NCBI GenBank assembly: GCA_905221605.1
Contig: CAJNDS010000408.1
Coordinates: forward strand, 1-64,000
DNA: 64,000 nucleotides
Origin: Symbiodinium natans
Lineage: Eukaryota > Sar > Dinophyceae > Suessiales > Symbiodiniaceae
Direction: 5' to 3'
The stretch's first letter is position 1. Every line of letters begins with the position of its first letter. Made by a program: the position numbers and the translations under genes. The notes under the pieces were generated by a model. It ran no database searches and had not been told where the DNA came from. It saw only the letters and a list, made by a program, of their open reading frames with translations. Shown piece by piece: positions 39,401 to 49,256 of the stretch.

Positions 39401-42400
39401 GTGTTGCCTTGGGTGCAGCATGACGCAGGATTTCTGGAATGTCTTGCACTCGTTGCATTTGCATTGTCTGCCGTTGCTAGGCTGATGTCAGACCGGCCTG
39501 GGGTGTTTCGGCCTTGACATCTCACAGCATGCCTGGCGAAAAGTAGCAGCCATGGTGCATGTCCTTCAGAGTTGTGCTTTCCGATCTTTTCAGCAGAAAG
39601 CCTGCTGGTGCGAGTGAAGCCCGCATGCACGCTTTCTTGAAACCACGTATTTATGTTGACTAGGTTTGGCAGATTTCGTCAGCTGCAAAGATATCGGCCA
39701 ATGCTGCAAGCAGCTGTTCTTTACAAGCCGCACGGAAACTTCCCAGCAGATGGGAGATGTGCGTGTTTCAACACGTGGCAACCTTCGAACAACTTGAGGC
39801 CACCGAGGCAGATCACAACGACGCTATCTCGCCGCCTTGGGTGAACAATGCTGAGAAGTTCATTCGCCTGTGAACAGCACAGGCTGGCGCCATCTTGGTG
39901 CAATTGTCTGCCAAAAGTTGGGTTTCACCATCACTCTGCAGCCTAAAACATTGGCTGGCAGCATGTGAAGTTGACAGAGGCCGCTGTTTCCTGGATTCCC
40001 TTGTCATCTGACTGCCAAACCTCCAAAAAGCTGAACTGTTTGCATCAAGACGCTGCCACATGCTGCCACCATCTGTCACCTGCATGATCCATAAAATGCC
40101 AGGCGGCCCTCTCCAACGACAAGCTGAACAAAATCGACAATAAGTGGGTCGAGGTCAAGCGATGCATGCCGCAGGACAAATCAGCCAGCGGTGCATGGTG
40201 TCTATGACATCCGATGATACCGTATCGGAGTTATACTTATAGTTATGTTTCCGATGGAAGGGCTGTAGTGTGGAAGCCGAGCATGTCGCCAACAGTAAGC
40301 ATGCAATATCATGCAATGCAGGAAGTGATGCGATCTCGAGAAGGTGGCAAGAAGGTCTGCAGCATGCCCCTTTGACATTCCTTGTGGATGGGGCTTCGTG
40401 TATTCCATCCAGTTAAGCCTGCTTACCATCGTGTTAGACGGCATTGCCATGTTGTGGGTCCGAGACTTAAGTAAACCGATGGGGCACGTGATCCTTGACG
40501 CCAATACCGTCGGTCACTTTGTACCGGCACGACTTAGAGGCCCCAAGCCCGAACACGCCATGTGGCACATGTTCTGGTCTTCACATCCACCCAGAAGGGA
40601 CGCACAAGCTTTTCTCATAGGACGCCGCATATGCCGGGCACCGACATGGACAAAACTAAGCAGGTGCTGGACCGACCTGGCAAAACTGATACGCCGCCAT
40701 GGCGAAAACGAAACGCCGTCGACATAGCATATTCAGTGCAAGCTGACGCACAGACGTATGCGGAGGGCTGATGGTTCTTTTTTCGTATTTTTTATGGTTT
40801 TTTTTTCGTATTTTTTATGGTTTCAGGTGAACCCTAAACCCTAAACCCTAAACCCTAAACCCTAAACCCTAAACCCTAAACCCTAAACCCTAAACCCTAA
40901 ACCCTAAACCCTAAACCCTAAACCCTAACCCTAAACCCTAAACCCTAAAACCCTAAACCCTAACCCCTAAACCCTAACCCTAAACCCTAAACCCTAAACC
41001 CTAAACCCTAAACCCTAAACCCTAAACCCTAAACCCTAAACCCTAAACCCTAAACCCTAAACCCTAAACCCAAGACCATGAAAATACGAAAAAAAAACCA
41101 GAAAAAATACGAAAAAAAAACCTGGACCCTATGCGGAGCTGCTTGAATGTGATGCGACATGATGCGACAGAGGCCCGGCAAGTGCATGCGGTACTGGCAG
41201 CAAAGTCCACGCAGCGCGCTCTGACACAGCAAAACGTGCCCGGACCGGGGCGCAGGGCGCACTCAAGCTGCGCAGGCATATCCACACCCCGGTCTGTCCC
41301 TTGCGGCCCCTTGCGATCCTTGGGCCGTCGGAGTGGTTCGGTGATCAAAACCTATTCAAGACCTTGCGTTGCGGGAGAATCCACACTCTAGTCGGAAAAC
41401 AAAATTGCGAGGACTGTCGCGTCGGAAGGATACCGCAACCTGCCAAGACCTGAAGCGCTGCATGAAGTTTGCCAGTTACGGACTATCGAAAAGCTTGATT
41501 GCTCTTAGGTCTTGTGAAAGTGTTTAAAAAGTCAATGACTGTTACATAGAAGCCAGAGACAAGGAGGGCGAGAGAGGGAGCGAGCGAGCGAGAGAGAGAG
41601 AGAGAGAGCGAGAGCCCGGGCATGTTTCAAAGCTCGCAGAAGAAGAAGAAGAGGAGAGAACAAATCACAAAAAGGAGGCAAGAAAGAAAGAGAGAGAGAG
41701 AGAGAGAGACAGAAAAAAGAAGCATCGCGTGTGGCTTGCCCACATGCCCCAAGAAGGAGAGACAGAGCGAGAGAGGGAGAGAGAGAGAGCACATGACCCA
41801 AGAAAGAAGAGAGAGGGAGAGCGAGATGGCTCCTAGTAAGGTTTAAAGTATGGATACGTATGGGTTCAAGTGATCGCGAAGACATGGTGCTGCTATGTGA
41901 CCTTGAGTGCATGGTGCGAAGTGATGGTGATGCGTTGATTTTCATGCCCGCGGTCGCACGCGGTGTCAGGACAATGTAGAAGCCGAGCGCCCGCAGCCCA
42001 CATTCGGCAAGAGATGCGTTGTTCTTCAAATTTCACGGTCTCTGCTTGTTTTTGATTTAGGTAACGGACCAGCTTACCACGGACCAGGACCGCCCGGACC
42101 ACCCGGACCACCAGGGCCCCCTCCAGGCGCGCAGTGTCAACATGTTTCAACATGTTTGGAAAATGTTTTAAAGTGATTCGATGTTGCAAAACGTTGGATC
42201 TGACATTTTAGTTGCGCGTGCAAATTCCGCTACAACAATCAATGGAAAGGAGAAACTATTTGAGAAACAGCACCTTGACCCTCGCCTTGACCCTCGCCTT
42301 GACCCTCGCCTTGACCCTCGCACTGACCCTCGCATTGACGCTTGCAAGAGGTTACTACCCTCCTCCACCTTATGGAGGCCTGTGCGAGATTTGCGAGAGA

Positions 42401-43042
42401 CTCTACTGCGCTTGAGCGAAATCAAGGTGTGTCTCCCAGCTGAGCGCGCTGCAGGTTATCCTGGGTATCCGCCGCCTGGCTATGGCGGCTACCCGTATGG
42501 TTGCATGCTCAGTTGGGTTGTGCAAGCATGTGCAATCGCAACATCGGGGAATCTGAGCACTTCCTCCAGCTTGGTGCTGTACTTGAGGTTACTATCCACC
42601 TCCCCCGGATTACTATGCAGCCTTGCCGGCAAGTTCAAGGGTGGTGTCAAGCCTAGGGGAGTTTGCAGTATAGTTTGTAGCCTTTTTTCGTGCTACACAC
42701 ACTAACAGTAGAGAGGTTGCGTGCGACAGGTCGGTATTCATGGTATTTCATGGTGGCAATGTTTGGCAGCCTTTTTTTGCCCGAAAGTTGCAGACGCTAG
42801 CAGCTTATGTTGGCTTGTTCAAGCCAGGCTTACGGCTATCCTCCTCCCCACGCATATCCATATGGCTACCCGCCACCAGCGCCAACCAGGCAGGGAGTTC
42901 TCTGGCACTCGGGAAGTGAACCGCGAATCTTGATTTCTTCAGCACATGCAAGATTTGGCCAAGTTTTGCCAACCCCTGCAGCTTGGAGCCTGACGACAAG
43001 CGCAGCCGCTCGCGCAGCCGCCGCCGACGACGCCGCAGTTGA
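36399..43042 (+). CDS. RNA-binding protein: two RRMs, Pro/Tyr/Gly-rich region, Arg/Ser tail (multi-exon)
   Basis: Gene assembled from exons 36399-36445, 37053-37107, 37857-~37949 (RRM1), 38807-38898, 39067-39115 (RRM2), then 42061-42126, 42351-42377, 42455-42499, 42588-42619, 42828-42889 and 42982-43042. RRM1 has RNP2 VYVGNL and RNP1 SRGFGFVTF. RRM2 has GGLPASCDLDKLKSHFSQFG and RNP1 HRGFGFVTF. The low-complexity part is followed by an RS tail (KRSRSRSRRRRRRS) and TGA. Tandem RRMs with such a tail are typical of hnRNP/SR-like factors acting in mRNA processing or translation. The exon with the start codon, the end of RRM1, the start of RRM2 and the part between RRM2 and 42061 were not found. 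Most introns have GC donors. Codon phase is consistent across the last six exons. Confidence 0.75.
37053..37107 (+). CDS. RRM gene exon: RRM1 helix 1 and strand 2
   Basis: After CTGCAG. Encodes DHFAQYGEIAECVVMLDK, the standard RRM helix-strand segment. Donor GCCGAG. Phase fits both neighbours. Confidence 0.75.
37857..37949 (+). CDS. RRM gene exon: RRM1 RNP1
   Basis: After GTGCAG. Encodes GSGQSRGFGFVTFATSSA and ...MESALRARPCLLK. The 3' border is uncertain; a GA donor at 37950 is one option. Confidence 0.7.
38807..38898 (+). CDS. RRM gene exon: RRM2 first half
   Basis: After CCTGAG. Encodes GGLPASCDLDKLKSHFSQFG then EIHDAVAQPLE. The RNP2 beginning (a KxFV-type strand) must lie in an upstream exon not identified. 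Donor GTCCAA is the best fit for phase. Confidence 0.65.
39067..39115 (+). CDS. RRM gene exon: RRM2 RNP1
   Basis: After CCGCAG. Encodes HRGFGFVTFKDPSGVE with a GTGTGG donor. Confidence 0.75.
40766..41129. mobile_element. 364 bp inverted-repeat insertion with telomeric core
   Basis: Flanked by the direct repeat TATGCGGAG (40757-40765 and 41130-41138), a 9 bp target-site duplication. The ends are inverted: left GGCTGATGGTTCTTTTTTCG... (40766) and, on the other strand, right GGGTCCAGGTTTTTTTTTCG.... Both ends carry two copies of TTTTTTCGTATTTT(TT)(A/C)TGG. The interior is CCCTAAA repeats. No ORF; a non-autonomous DNA element in an intron of the RRM gene is the simplest reading. Confidence 0.75.
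40830..41070. repeat. CCCTAAA interstitial telomere array
   Basis: About 34 head-to-tail CCCTAAA units with a few variants (AACCCTAACCCTAAACC, AAAACCC). The other strand is TTTAGGG, the telomere repeat of plants and dinoflagellates. Confidence 0.95.
41566..41835. repeat. (GA)n-rich low-complexity tract
   Basis: Long interrupted runs of GAGAGA and AGAAGAAG. Frames through it encode only Arg/Glu or Ser/Leu strings. Confidence 0.9.
42061..42126 (+). CDS. RRM gene exon: Gly/Pro-rich
   Basis: After GATTTAG. Encodes NGPAYHGPGPPGPPGPPG and following Pro residues; collagen-like in sequence but short. Donor GCGCGC, leaving one base (G). Confidence 0.7.
42273..42344. repeat. 12 bp minisatellite, six copies
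   Basis: CTTGACCCTCGC repeated four times plus two variants (ACTGACCCTCGC, ATTGACGCTTGC). It ends six bases before the acceptor of the 27 nt micro-exon and supplies the pyrimidine-rich sequence in front of it. Confidence 0.9.
42351..42377 (+). CDS. RRM gene micro-exon (27 nt)
   Basis: After GCAAGAG. Encodes YYPPPPYG with split Gly codons on both sides. Donor GCCTGT. Confidence 0.65.
42455..42499 (+). CDS. RRM gene micro-exon (45 nt)
   Basis: After CTGCAG. Encodes YPGYPPPGYGGYPY with split Gly codons on both sides. Donor GTTGCA. Confidence 0.7.
42588..42619 (+). CDS. RRM gene micro-exon (32 nt)
   Basis: After CTTGAG. Encodes YYPPPPDYYA, ending on a complete codon. Donor GCCTTG. Confidence 0.65.
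42828..42889 (+). CDS. RRM gene exon: Tyr/Pro/Gly-rich
   Basis: After AGCCAG. Encodes AYGYPPPHAYPYGYPPPAPT plus two bases (AG) that make Ser with the next exon. Donor GCAGGG. Confidence 0.7.
42982..43042 (+). CDS. RRM gene terminal exon: RS tail
   Basis: After CTGCAG. Encodes LEPDDKRSRSRSRRRRRRS and stops at TGA 43040-43042. The short Arg/Ser tail is typical of splicing-related RNA-binding proteins. Confidence 0.7.
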
Positions 43043-44800
43043 TGCCTTGAATCGGCTGAAGTTGTCAATAAGCTGGATGGGAAAAGATGAGTTTAGCATG
43101 CCGAAGGCTTGGGAGGACGCGGCATCTGGAACTGGTATATCAATACTTGCAAGTGTAGAGTTTCATTTGGGGTCCTGGCAAGCAAGCCAGTGGCAAGCCT
43201 CTCATTTTTATGTGAGGGAAGCTCCGTGGAGTGCGACTTTGTGCGTTGGAAGCTTAAATTCAACATAGAGGCTCCACAGCACCACAGCGGCCACATTGTA
43301 GCACATTGTGTATTCTTATTTTGTTGCAGTACATTTTTCCGCTAGAAGCTCACAATGGGTTTGTGGCAGGTCATCGCAGTTCAACAACTAGTGCCGACGG
43401 AGAGCAACCTTACTTTGTATCGGCAACGTGTCATCGAGTTCGCAGCCGGCAGACCTTCAGAAAGATATTGAAAGTATTCTCAACCATACCAGCCAGCTTC
43501 ACAGCAACGTAGATCCGCGGCTGTTGGAATGGGCTGCTGGCATGTCGCTCTTGCGCTCTGCTTGGTGCCTTGGCTCCATAGAGCTCCAGAGTGTTCAGTG
43601 TATCCAATGCAGTTGTTTGGTCAGCTGCGGAGGCTTGGGCGCCGAGTGCTGCCGAACCAAAGATCTCTGTGGTCACTGCGCTGTTGCCACCCCGAGGTAC
43701 CCACCGTGAGAAAGTCAACAAAACAACATCATCAATCAATGCTTTAACGACAAGATACGACAAGCAAAGAAAGCTACACGAAAAGCCACCCCCTCGCACT
43801 GCGATTTCAATGGTGCCGTGAGCAGGCGCTCCCCCTGGAACGGTCAGCGCAGCCAGTGCTTCCGGAACCCGCGGGGCACGCTTGCGAGTGGAGGCACGTT
43901 TGGCGACCAAGCAAGAGCCTTCGCAGTGCTGGCGATCAGCGCTTTGAAGGCCTCTGGCGGCTGTTTCCGCTGGATCTCGCAGAGGCTCCCCTTGTGCGCT
44001 GCATTGTGCTGCACTTTCTTCTTTCACAGAGGAGCACAAGGCTAGTTGCATCTAATGCGATTCCAACGAGGCCAAGTCATGCCAGGTATGGACTCATGCC
44101 ACTCAGGGGACTGGAGTGATACACATGGCGGCTGTAAGCTGACACAACATTTGCCCTAAGTACACACCGAACTGAAGCCTATGAAGTGCTCGAGAAAAGT
44201 TGCGTGGCAGCAGAAGGGATGGGAGTCTCGACCCCCAAGCAGCAATTCAGGACCACTGCTTTTCATCCTTTGGATAACAGCAAAGCCAATTATTCTTGCC
44301 CACCTGAATCTGCCGCGGCATGCGACAAAAGGCATCCAGGATTTCTAGTTTCACGGGAGACAAATGGCAGACAAGTGGCAAATGAGAAGCAGTCCGAGGC
44401 GTCGTGGCATCCAGGGTCTGTTCACTTCACAAAAGGGAAACAATTAGGAGACAAGTTGGAGACCAATGGGGCACAGAGGCGTCGCAGTCTCCAGGGTCTG
44501 CTCACTTCACCAATAGAAGGAGACCAAGGAGACACAACTTTCATTGCTGTCGCCCGTAGGACGACAATTGCGGTGAAACGTAGTGTTTCTGCAGATTGGC
44601 CCAAGCCAAAAGGAGGTGTGTGTGAAATCAATCAGTCACATCAAGAACATCATACCTTGCCTTCGCTGAGAAGCTCTCAACGGTGAACGTTACTACCCTT
44701 GTGCAATGTTTCTGACTACAAGCAAATTTTGTTCAATACCCCCGGGCCACCACTTTTTCAACTACATATACACATACAACACAGAAACTCAAGTCTACTC
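43043..44800. other. Region with candidate exons only
   Basis: No recognised gene. The + frame at about 43428-43560 reads SSSSQPADLQKDIESILNHT... then LEWAAGMSLLRSAW, which looks protein-like but has no family assignment. A local ~75 bp duplication (GAGGCGTCG...CCAGGGTCTG.TCACTTCAC) lies at 44397-44525. Confidence 0.3.
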
Positions 44801-44806
44801 TGGTAC

Positions 44807-45046
44807 ATGCCTCAACAAAGTAAACCTGCTCTTCCGAAGTCTTGCAGAAGTGTAGCAGAAAAACGAGCGATCGCCAGCACACGTCTTGAGCGTCTGCAAC
44901 GTGGCCAAGTTTCCACATTGAGTGCATTCAGGCAGGAATTGTCGGAAATCTCGAGCGACGTTGCCCTTGCAAAAAGGCAAGCATCACAAGCAAAGGAGGC
45001 GTGTCTTTCTACAATTCGGCCAAATTCGCTCGCCCACAAAAGCTAA
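44807..45046 (+). CDS. Hypothetical small helical protein
   Basis: 79 codons from ATG 44807. Rich in Ala, Arg, Glu, Ser and Leu with an amphipathic, coiled-coil-like middle (VAEKRAIASTRLERLQRGQV; FRQELSEISSDVALAKRQAS). Could also be part of a spliced gene. No family recognised. Confidence 0.3.
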   Translation: MPQQSKPALPKSCRSVAEKRAIASTRLERLQRGQVSTLSAFRQELSEISSDVALAKRQASQAKEACLSTIRPNSLAHKS

Positions 45047-45067
45047 GACAACAACAAAACAATGATG

Positions 45068-45180
45068 CTGGAGGGCTGGGGAGGGGGTCGCCGGGCACCG
45101 GGCCGGGCCGGGCCGCCGGGCCGCCGGGCCGGGCCGGGCCGGGCCACCGGGGAGAACCGAAGAGCATCGGGGGCAGGGCC
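45068..45180. repeat. G/C-rich GGGCC-repeat tract
   Basis: GGGCCGGGCCGGGCCGCCGGG-type repetition, very high GC. Confidence 0.85.
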
Positions 45181-45483
45181 TGGTTTTGAACAAAAGAAGC
45201 AAGGGCAGAATCGGGGCAAATCGGGGGTCAGGGCCGTGGGCAGGCATTGCTGGGCTTCTACAGCAATTAACAACAGTATTCAAAAGTTATAGATATTCCG
45301 AAAACTCAGACACTTTTGAGGTTTTTCCGATCTGGATGATTCTGCTCCGCGCAGGTGAGGACATCGCGTCAAGAGCTGTTTACAGTGTACCGCGAAGCGA
45401 CAAGATAGAGCGGACATGTGGTTGCGCCCCGGCGGGCTCCTGTGCCCACCGCGTCCCCCCCCCCCCTGGTGTGGTTGAGGGTT

Positions 45484-45560
45484 GGTTTTAGGGTTTAGGT
45501 TTTCAGGGCTTGGGTTTTTTAGGGTGGAGGCCTTAGGGTTTTACAGGGTTTACGGTTTTG
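45484..45560. repeat. Degenerate TTTAGGG tract
   Basis: GGTTTTAGGGTTTAGGTTTT and further decayed copies, in G-rich orientation, opposite to the array at 40830-41070. Confidence 0.75.
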
Positions 45561-45920
45561 TACTTTCTTCCAAAAGCGTGGCGAGGGGTTTTCAGCGGAG
45601 GTGGTCTTCGAGAAGGTTCTTCGTTATCGTTGATGCATGGATGGATGTCGTGATGGTTGGCATGATGGATGTCATGGACTTCGTGGAAATTTCAATTTGT
45701 TTTGTAGCGCGGGGCGGTTGGCAGGAGCCGCCGCACCTCCTCAAAAGTGCGCTGGCATGTGGGGCAACCGCGAAATTCTGGCCACGATTGACAATTCTCT
45801 CGGTGGACGCCGGGCGTCGTTGCGCTGGCGCGTGGGGCGTCCGCCCATATTCACCGTCCCAATCGCCGCGCCGCTGCACCTGGCGCTTTGAAACCACGTG
45901 GTCCCTGGAAGCCCCCTTAA

Positions 45921-46260
45921 GAACGTCAAAGAACATCAAAGAACATCAAAGAACATCAAAGAACATCAAAGAACATGAAAGAACATGAAGGAACATGAAA
46001 GAACATCAAAGAACATCAAAGAACATCAAAGAACATCAAAGAACATCAAAGAACATCAAAGAACACCAAAGAACATGAAAGAACATCAAAGAACATCAAA
46101 GAACATCAAAGAACATCAAAGAACATCCAAGAACATCCAAGAACATCCAAGAACATCAAAGAACATCAAAGAACATCAAAGAACATCAAAGAACATCAAG
46201 GAACATCAAAGAACATCAAAGAACATCAAAGAACATCAAAGAACATCAAAGAACATCAAA
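45921..46260. repeat. 10 bp minisatellite, 34 copies (GAACATCAAA)
   Basis: 340 bp of exact decamers with scattered variants (GAACGTCAAA, GAACATGAAA, GAACATCCAA). Variants cluster: three adjacent GAACATCCAA copies, which suggests local re-duplication. Confidence 0.97.
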
Positions 46261-47077
46261 GAACCCCTTTTCCATGCACAACTCCTGCTCTTGTTCTCTT
46301 TGCTGCGAAGGCCGGACCTGGTGGCCTTGGAGGAGCCCCTGCCTGAAGAGCTGCCACCCCGCCGAGCTGCGGATGCGGAGGCAGAAGCTGCCTGCCAGGA
46401 GGCGAGGAGAACTCCCATTCGGAGCTAAAATCGTATGTCGTATAGTGATGCAAAGAGTGTTCAATCGTTCACTGCTCGCGTTTTGTCGCGAGAGCGTGAA
46501 GCAGCTTGCTCACCAGGCATGCCTTCATGCAGGGCGTCAGTTCCTGGTACAAGATGATCCAAGCACAGCCGCTGGGGATGGCTGAAGCTTGGCATGTTAT
46601 GTCCATTCTCCGTTCACACGTAGTTGTCCACTTGTTCGGTTGCAAAGAACATTCCACGTGGAGCATCGTGGGGCCAAGCCAAGTAAAAGTGTAATGGCAT
46701 GTACTTACTATTTCTCGGGCAGGTTGGTAGCAGTTACGACAGCAGCTGAGGCCAGCCTGTTGCAATCATCCGCAGCGTTGCAGATCGGGTAGACAACGTC
46801 GAGAAGATCTTGGTTCTGGCTCAAGATATTCATGAAACCGGAATTGAGCTCCGATCCTCAGACTTCTTATGCGGACCGCTACTTCACCTCGCTTTCTCGC
46901 CGCGCTCGCAACCACTGTGCGCAAAGGATGTGAAGTCTACATCGCAAACATCCACCGAATCGAGGCCATCTGTCAAGCAGTTTAGACAGAAGAATTTGGA
47001 TAATTCGGCTTCTATGAGGATCGGTGAAGCCATGATGTTTTTGTTCTTTCACGGCTGCTCCGTTTTGCTTCGCCCAG
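46261..47077. other. Region with weak coding signal
   Basis: A + frame to 46428 (RRPDLVALEEPLPEELPPRR...) and one at about 46790-46870 (VDNVEKILVLAQDIHETGIE) look protein-like but carry no recognised domain and no clear splice borders. Confidence 0.3.
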
Positions 47078-47134
47078 GTTGAAACATCGGTTCGACGGAT
47101 CAACGTGGACGATGTGGAGACCCTGGGCGTCAAG
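47078..47134 (+). CDS. Candidate exon, unidentified gene
   Basis: After CGCCCAG. Encodes VETSVRRINVDDVETLGVK with a GC donor (GCCTCG). No family recognised. May belong with the candidates at 48536 and 49002. Confidence 0.35.
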
Positions 47135-47370
47135 GCCTCGCCAATCGATCAACAGATGTTAACCGATTCTGTCAGTTGTGGAATGCGCAGTCGTTAATTA
47201 CATTCAGAAATTTGTGAAATGATTTGCTGGCACCTATGCGGTGCTTGTGTCTACGCTTGGATTTGTGCTTTTGAGTTTTGAAAGGCCTACGACCGGCAAG
47301 GCAACGTTTTCTCATCTCTGGAGGGCCTCGCGCCGCTCGGCCTGTCGAGGGGGAGGGGCCATCCTACATT

Positions 47371-47378
47371 GTGTCTGT

Positions 47379-47424
<46 letters not shown>
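47371..47424. repeat. (TG)n microsatellite
   Basis: TG dinucleotides with two early TC interruptions. Confidence 0.95.
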
Positions 47425-47425
<1 letters not shown>

Positions 47426-48161
47426 TTTTTTGGGTTATGGGTCCAGCCTGTTTTGTTGGGGCCCTTCTGTAAAGACAAAATCTCCGTCTATCCCGAGTTT
47501 GGGACTGCTTGGGGGTGTGGGAATGATAAAAGCTACCGTAATCGGATTTTAAGACCCCCCCTCCCCCCCACCCGCCCAATGCACACATGGGTGTTTTGCT
47601 CGGGAAGCGATAGAGTGCGATGCGCCGTGCGGCCTGCCTTTTTTTAGGTGTACTTGCACTTTTTCAATTTCGTTTTGATGCACAGGTATGTATGATTATC
47701 TATGTACTTTTGCATACATACACAGGTATATTGTTTACGCGTCATGAACCCATTTCCGTATTTGACACACGTACAGACATACATGCACGCATACACACAT
47801 ACATATTTTCATGAGGCTGACACCTTTAGGGTGTATTTGGCTTAGTTTGCACCTTCACAGTTTACAAAATACATGCAAGTTCTTTTCATGTTTCTACTCA
47901 AGCAGAAGTCCCTACACCAGAAGTTTCAGAACTTGTCTCAAAATCCGTATTCGGTCCTTTGCGATATAAGCACTGGATAATGCATACAAAACACAGCCGG
48001 CCGAAAAGAACTTCTGCATTTGTGGAGTAGGGATGTCTCCCGCTCACGCAATGCAAATACGAATCCAAACGAGAATCAATCATTGACAAAAATGCGTACA
48101 AAGTAGCCGACCGGAAAGAACACACGTATTAAAATGTTTCTCAGCACTTAAGATGGTGTAG

Positions 48162-48306
48162 AGAACTCGATTTGGGAAGATCTGTGTGTCTAGCTCGATT
48201 TCGGCAGATCTGTGCGTTGTGCTGTTAGTTCGATTTGTTTAGATCTGCGTGTGTAACAGCTCGACTTGGACAGACCTGTGGGTTAACTTGGATTGCGCAG
48301 GTCTGT
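48162..48306. repeat. Degenerate ~30-35 bp tandem repeat, about five copies
   Basis: Unit around GCTCGATTTGGGCAGATCTGTG, with copies at about 48167, 48192, 48229, 48261 and 48288. Confidence 0.75.
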
Positions 48307-48535
48307 CCCAAGCCAAAATTAAACAACAAACTTCAATCTTGCAACAACCTTGAATCCGAAGAAAAGGGACAGTGCAATGCAAATTCATTGAAAGTTCCAC
48401 CCCTCAACCCCCACCGCCCCCAGCCCCCCTCACCCAAGGTTTCGGTGGCACATTGGGGACGCCGCAGTGCTGCAGAGACCGAAGCTGGTCGACTCGGTGG
48501 GCTATTTGCGAGACGATTTTAGCAGATGTTTTCAG

Positions 48536-48629
48536 TGAGAGGGCTCAAGATCCGAAGCATTGCGAAGCGGGTCTTGTGCTCGCCTTTGATCTCACCAATG
48601 ACGATCCGAACCAGCACACGGGCGCTTGA
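48536..48629 (+). CDS. Candidate exon, unidentified gene
   Basis: After TTTTCAG. Encodes ERAQDPKHCEAGLVLAFDLT and NDDPNQHTGA, then TGA. Acidic and soluble-looking. Could be a terminal exon or end at the internal CAG. No family recognised. Confidence 0.3.
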
Positions 48630-49001
48630 GATTGTTAGATTAGAGTGATGCTAAGGGCAGTGGTAAGCAACCAGGATTTGGAAGTGCACATGCAGGACAT
48701 GATTGCTTGCAGTTATACGGTCCCGACCAAAGAGCCGTTGCCAAAGACTTGGCAGGCCTTCAAGCTGAGTCCTGTTCGACGCGCTTTGGTGGAGGCATCT
48801 TAGAACAGTTCATGATATTCATGCGACCTTGCACATCGAAAGTGCTGTGAAGCGGTTGCGAAACCACAGCCCTTTTGAATTCTGTCCGCGGAGTTGTCCA
48901 TCTGTGGAACTTGCTGCGCACCTTCGAACGTTTTTCAGCCGAAGTATCCTTTATGATCTCAATGCAACCTCCAAGTTCCTAGTCCCAGCAGCAAGTGCCA
49001 G

Positions 49002-49256
49002 GCTGGTGCCGATCCGGACATGGTACTCCTCCGTGGAGTTGCAACCGGGAGGACTCGCCGTTGGGTCGAACATTGTCGACTGTTGCAGAATGTTGTAGAT
49101 ACAGTAGTCGTTGAGCGCCAAACTGATCGTGTTGGTAGGACTACGGTGGGCGCCAACTTAACCGTTGTCGGCCTGAAGCATGCTGTCAATGTGATCTCTC
49201 CGGACGTGCCCTTGACGGTGCTTGAGAACATCGCTGCTTGCCTGAGTGTGCAGTGA
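49002..49256 (+). CDS. Candidate terminal exon, unidentified gene
   Basis: 84 codons after GTGCCAG, read through to TGA 49254-49256: AGADPDMVLLRGVATGRTRR, ...LLQNVVDTVVVERQTDRVGR..., ...NVISPDVPLTVLENIAACLS. Composition and codon use are protein-like (many Val and Leu, alternating charge). I cannot assign a family. Confidence 0.4.
   Translation, partial: AGADPDMVLLRGVATGRTRRWVEHCRLLQNVVDTVVVERQTDRVGRTTVGANLTVVGLKHAVNVISPDVPLTVLENIAACLSVQ

Noticed and set aside
41622-41846. Arg/Glu-rich 74-codon ORF
   Set aside because: Translation of the (GA)n tract.
45985-46428. 147-codon frame reading KEHQRTSKNI repeats
   Set aside because: Direct translation of the GAACATCAAA satellite; 10 bp units give a 10-residue protein period in any open frame.
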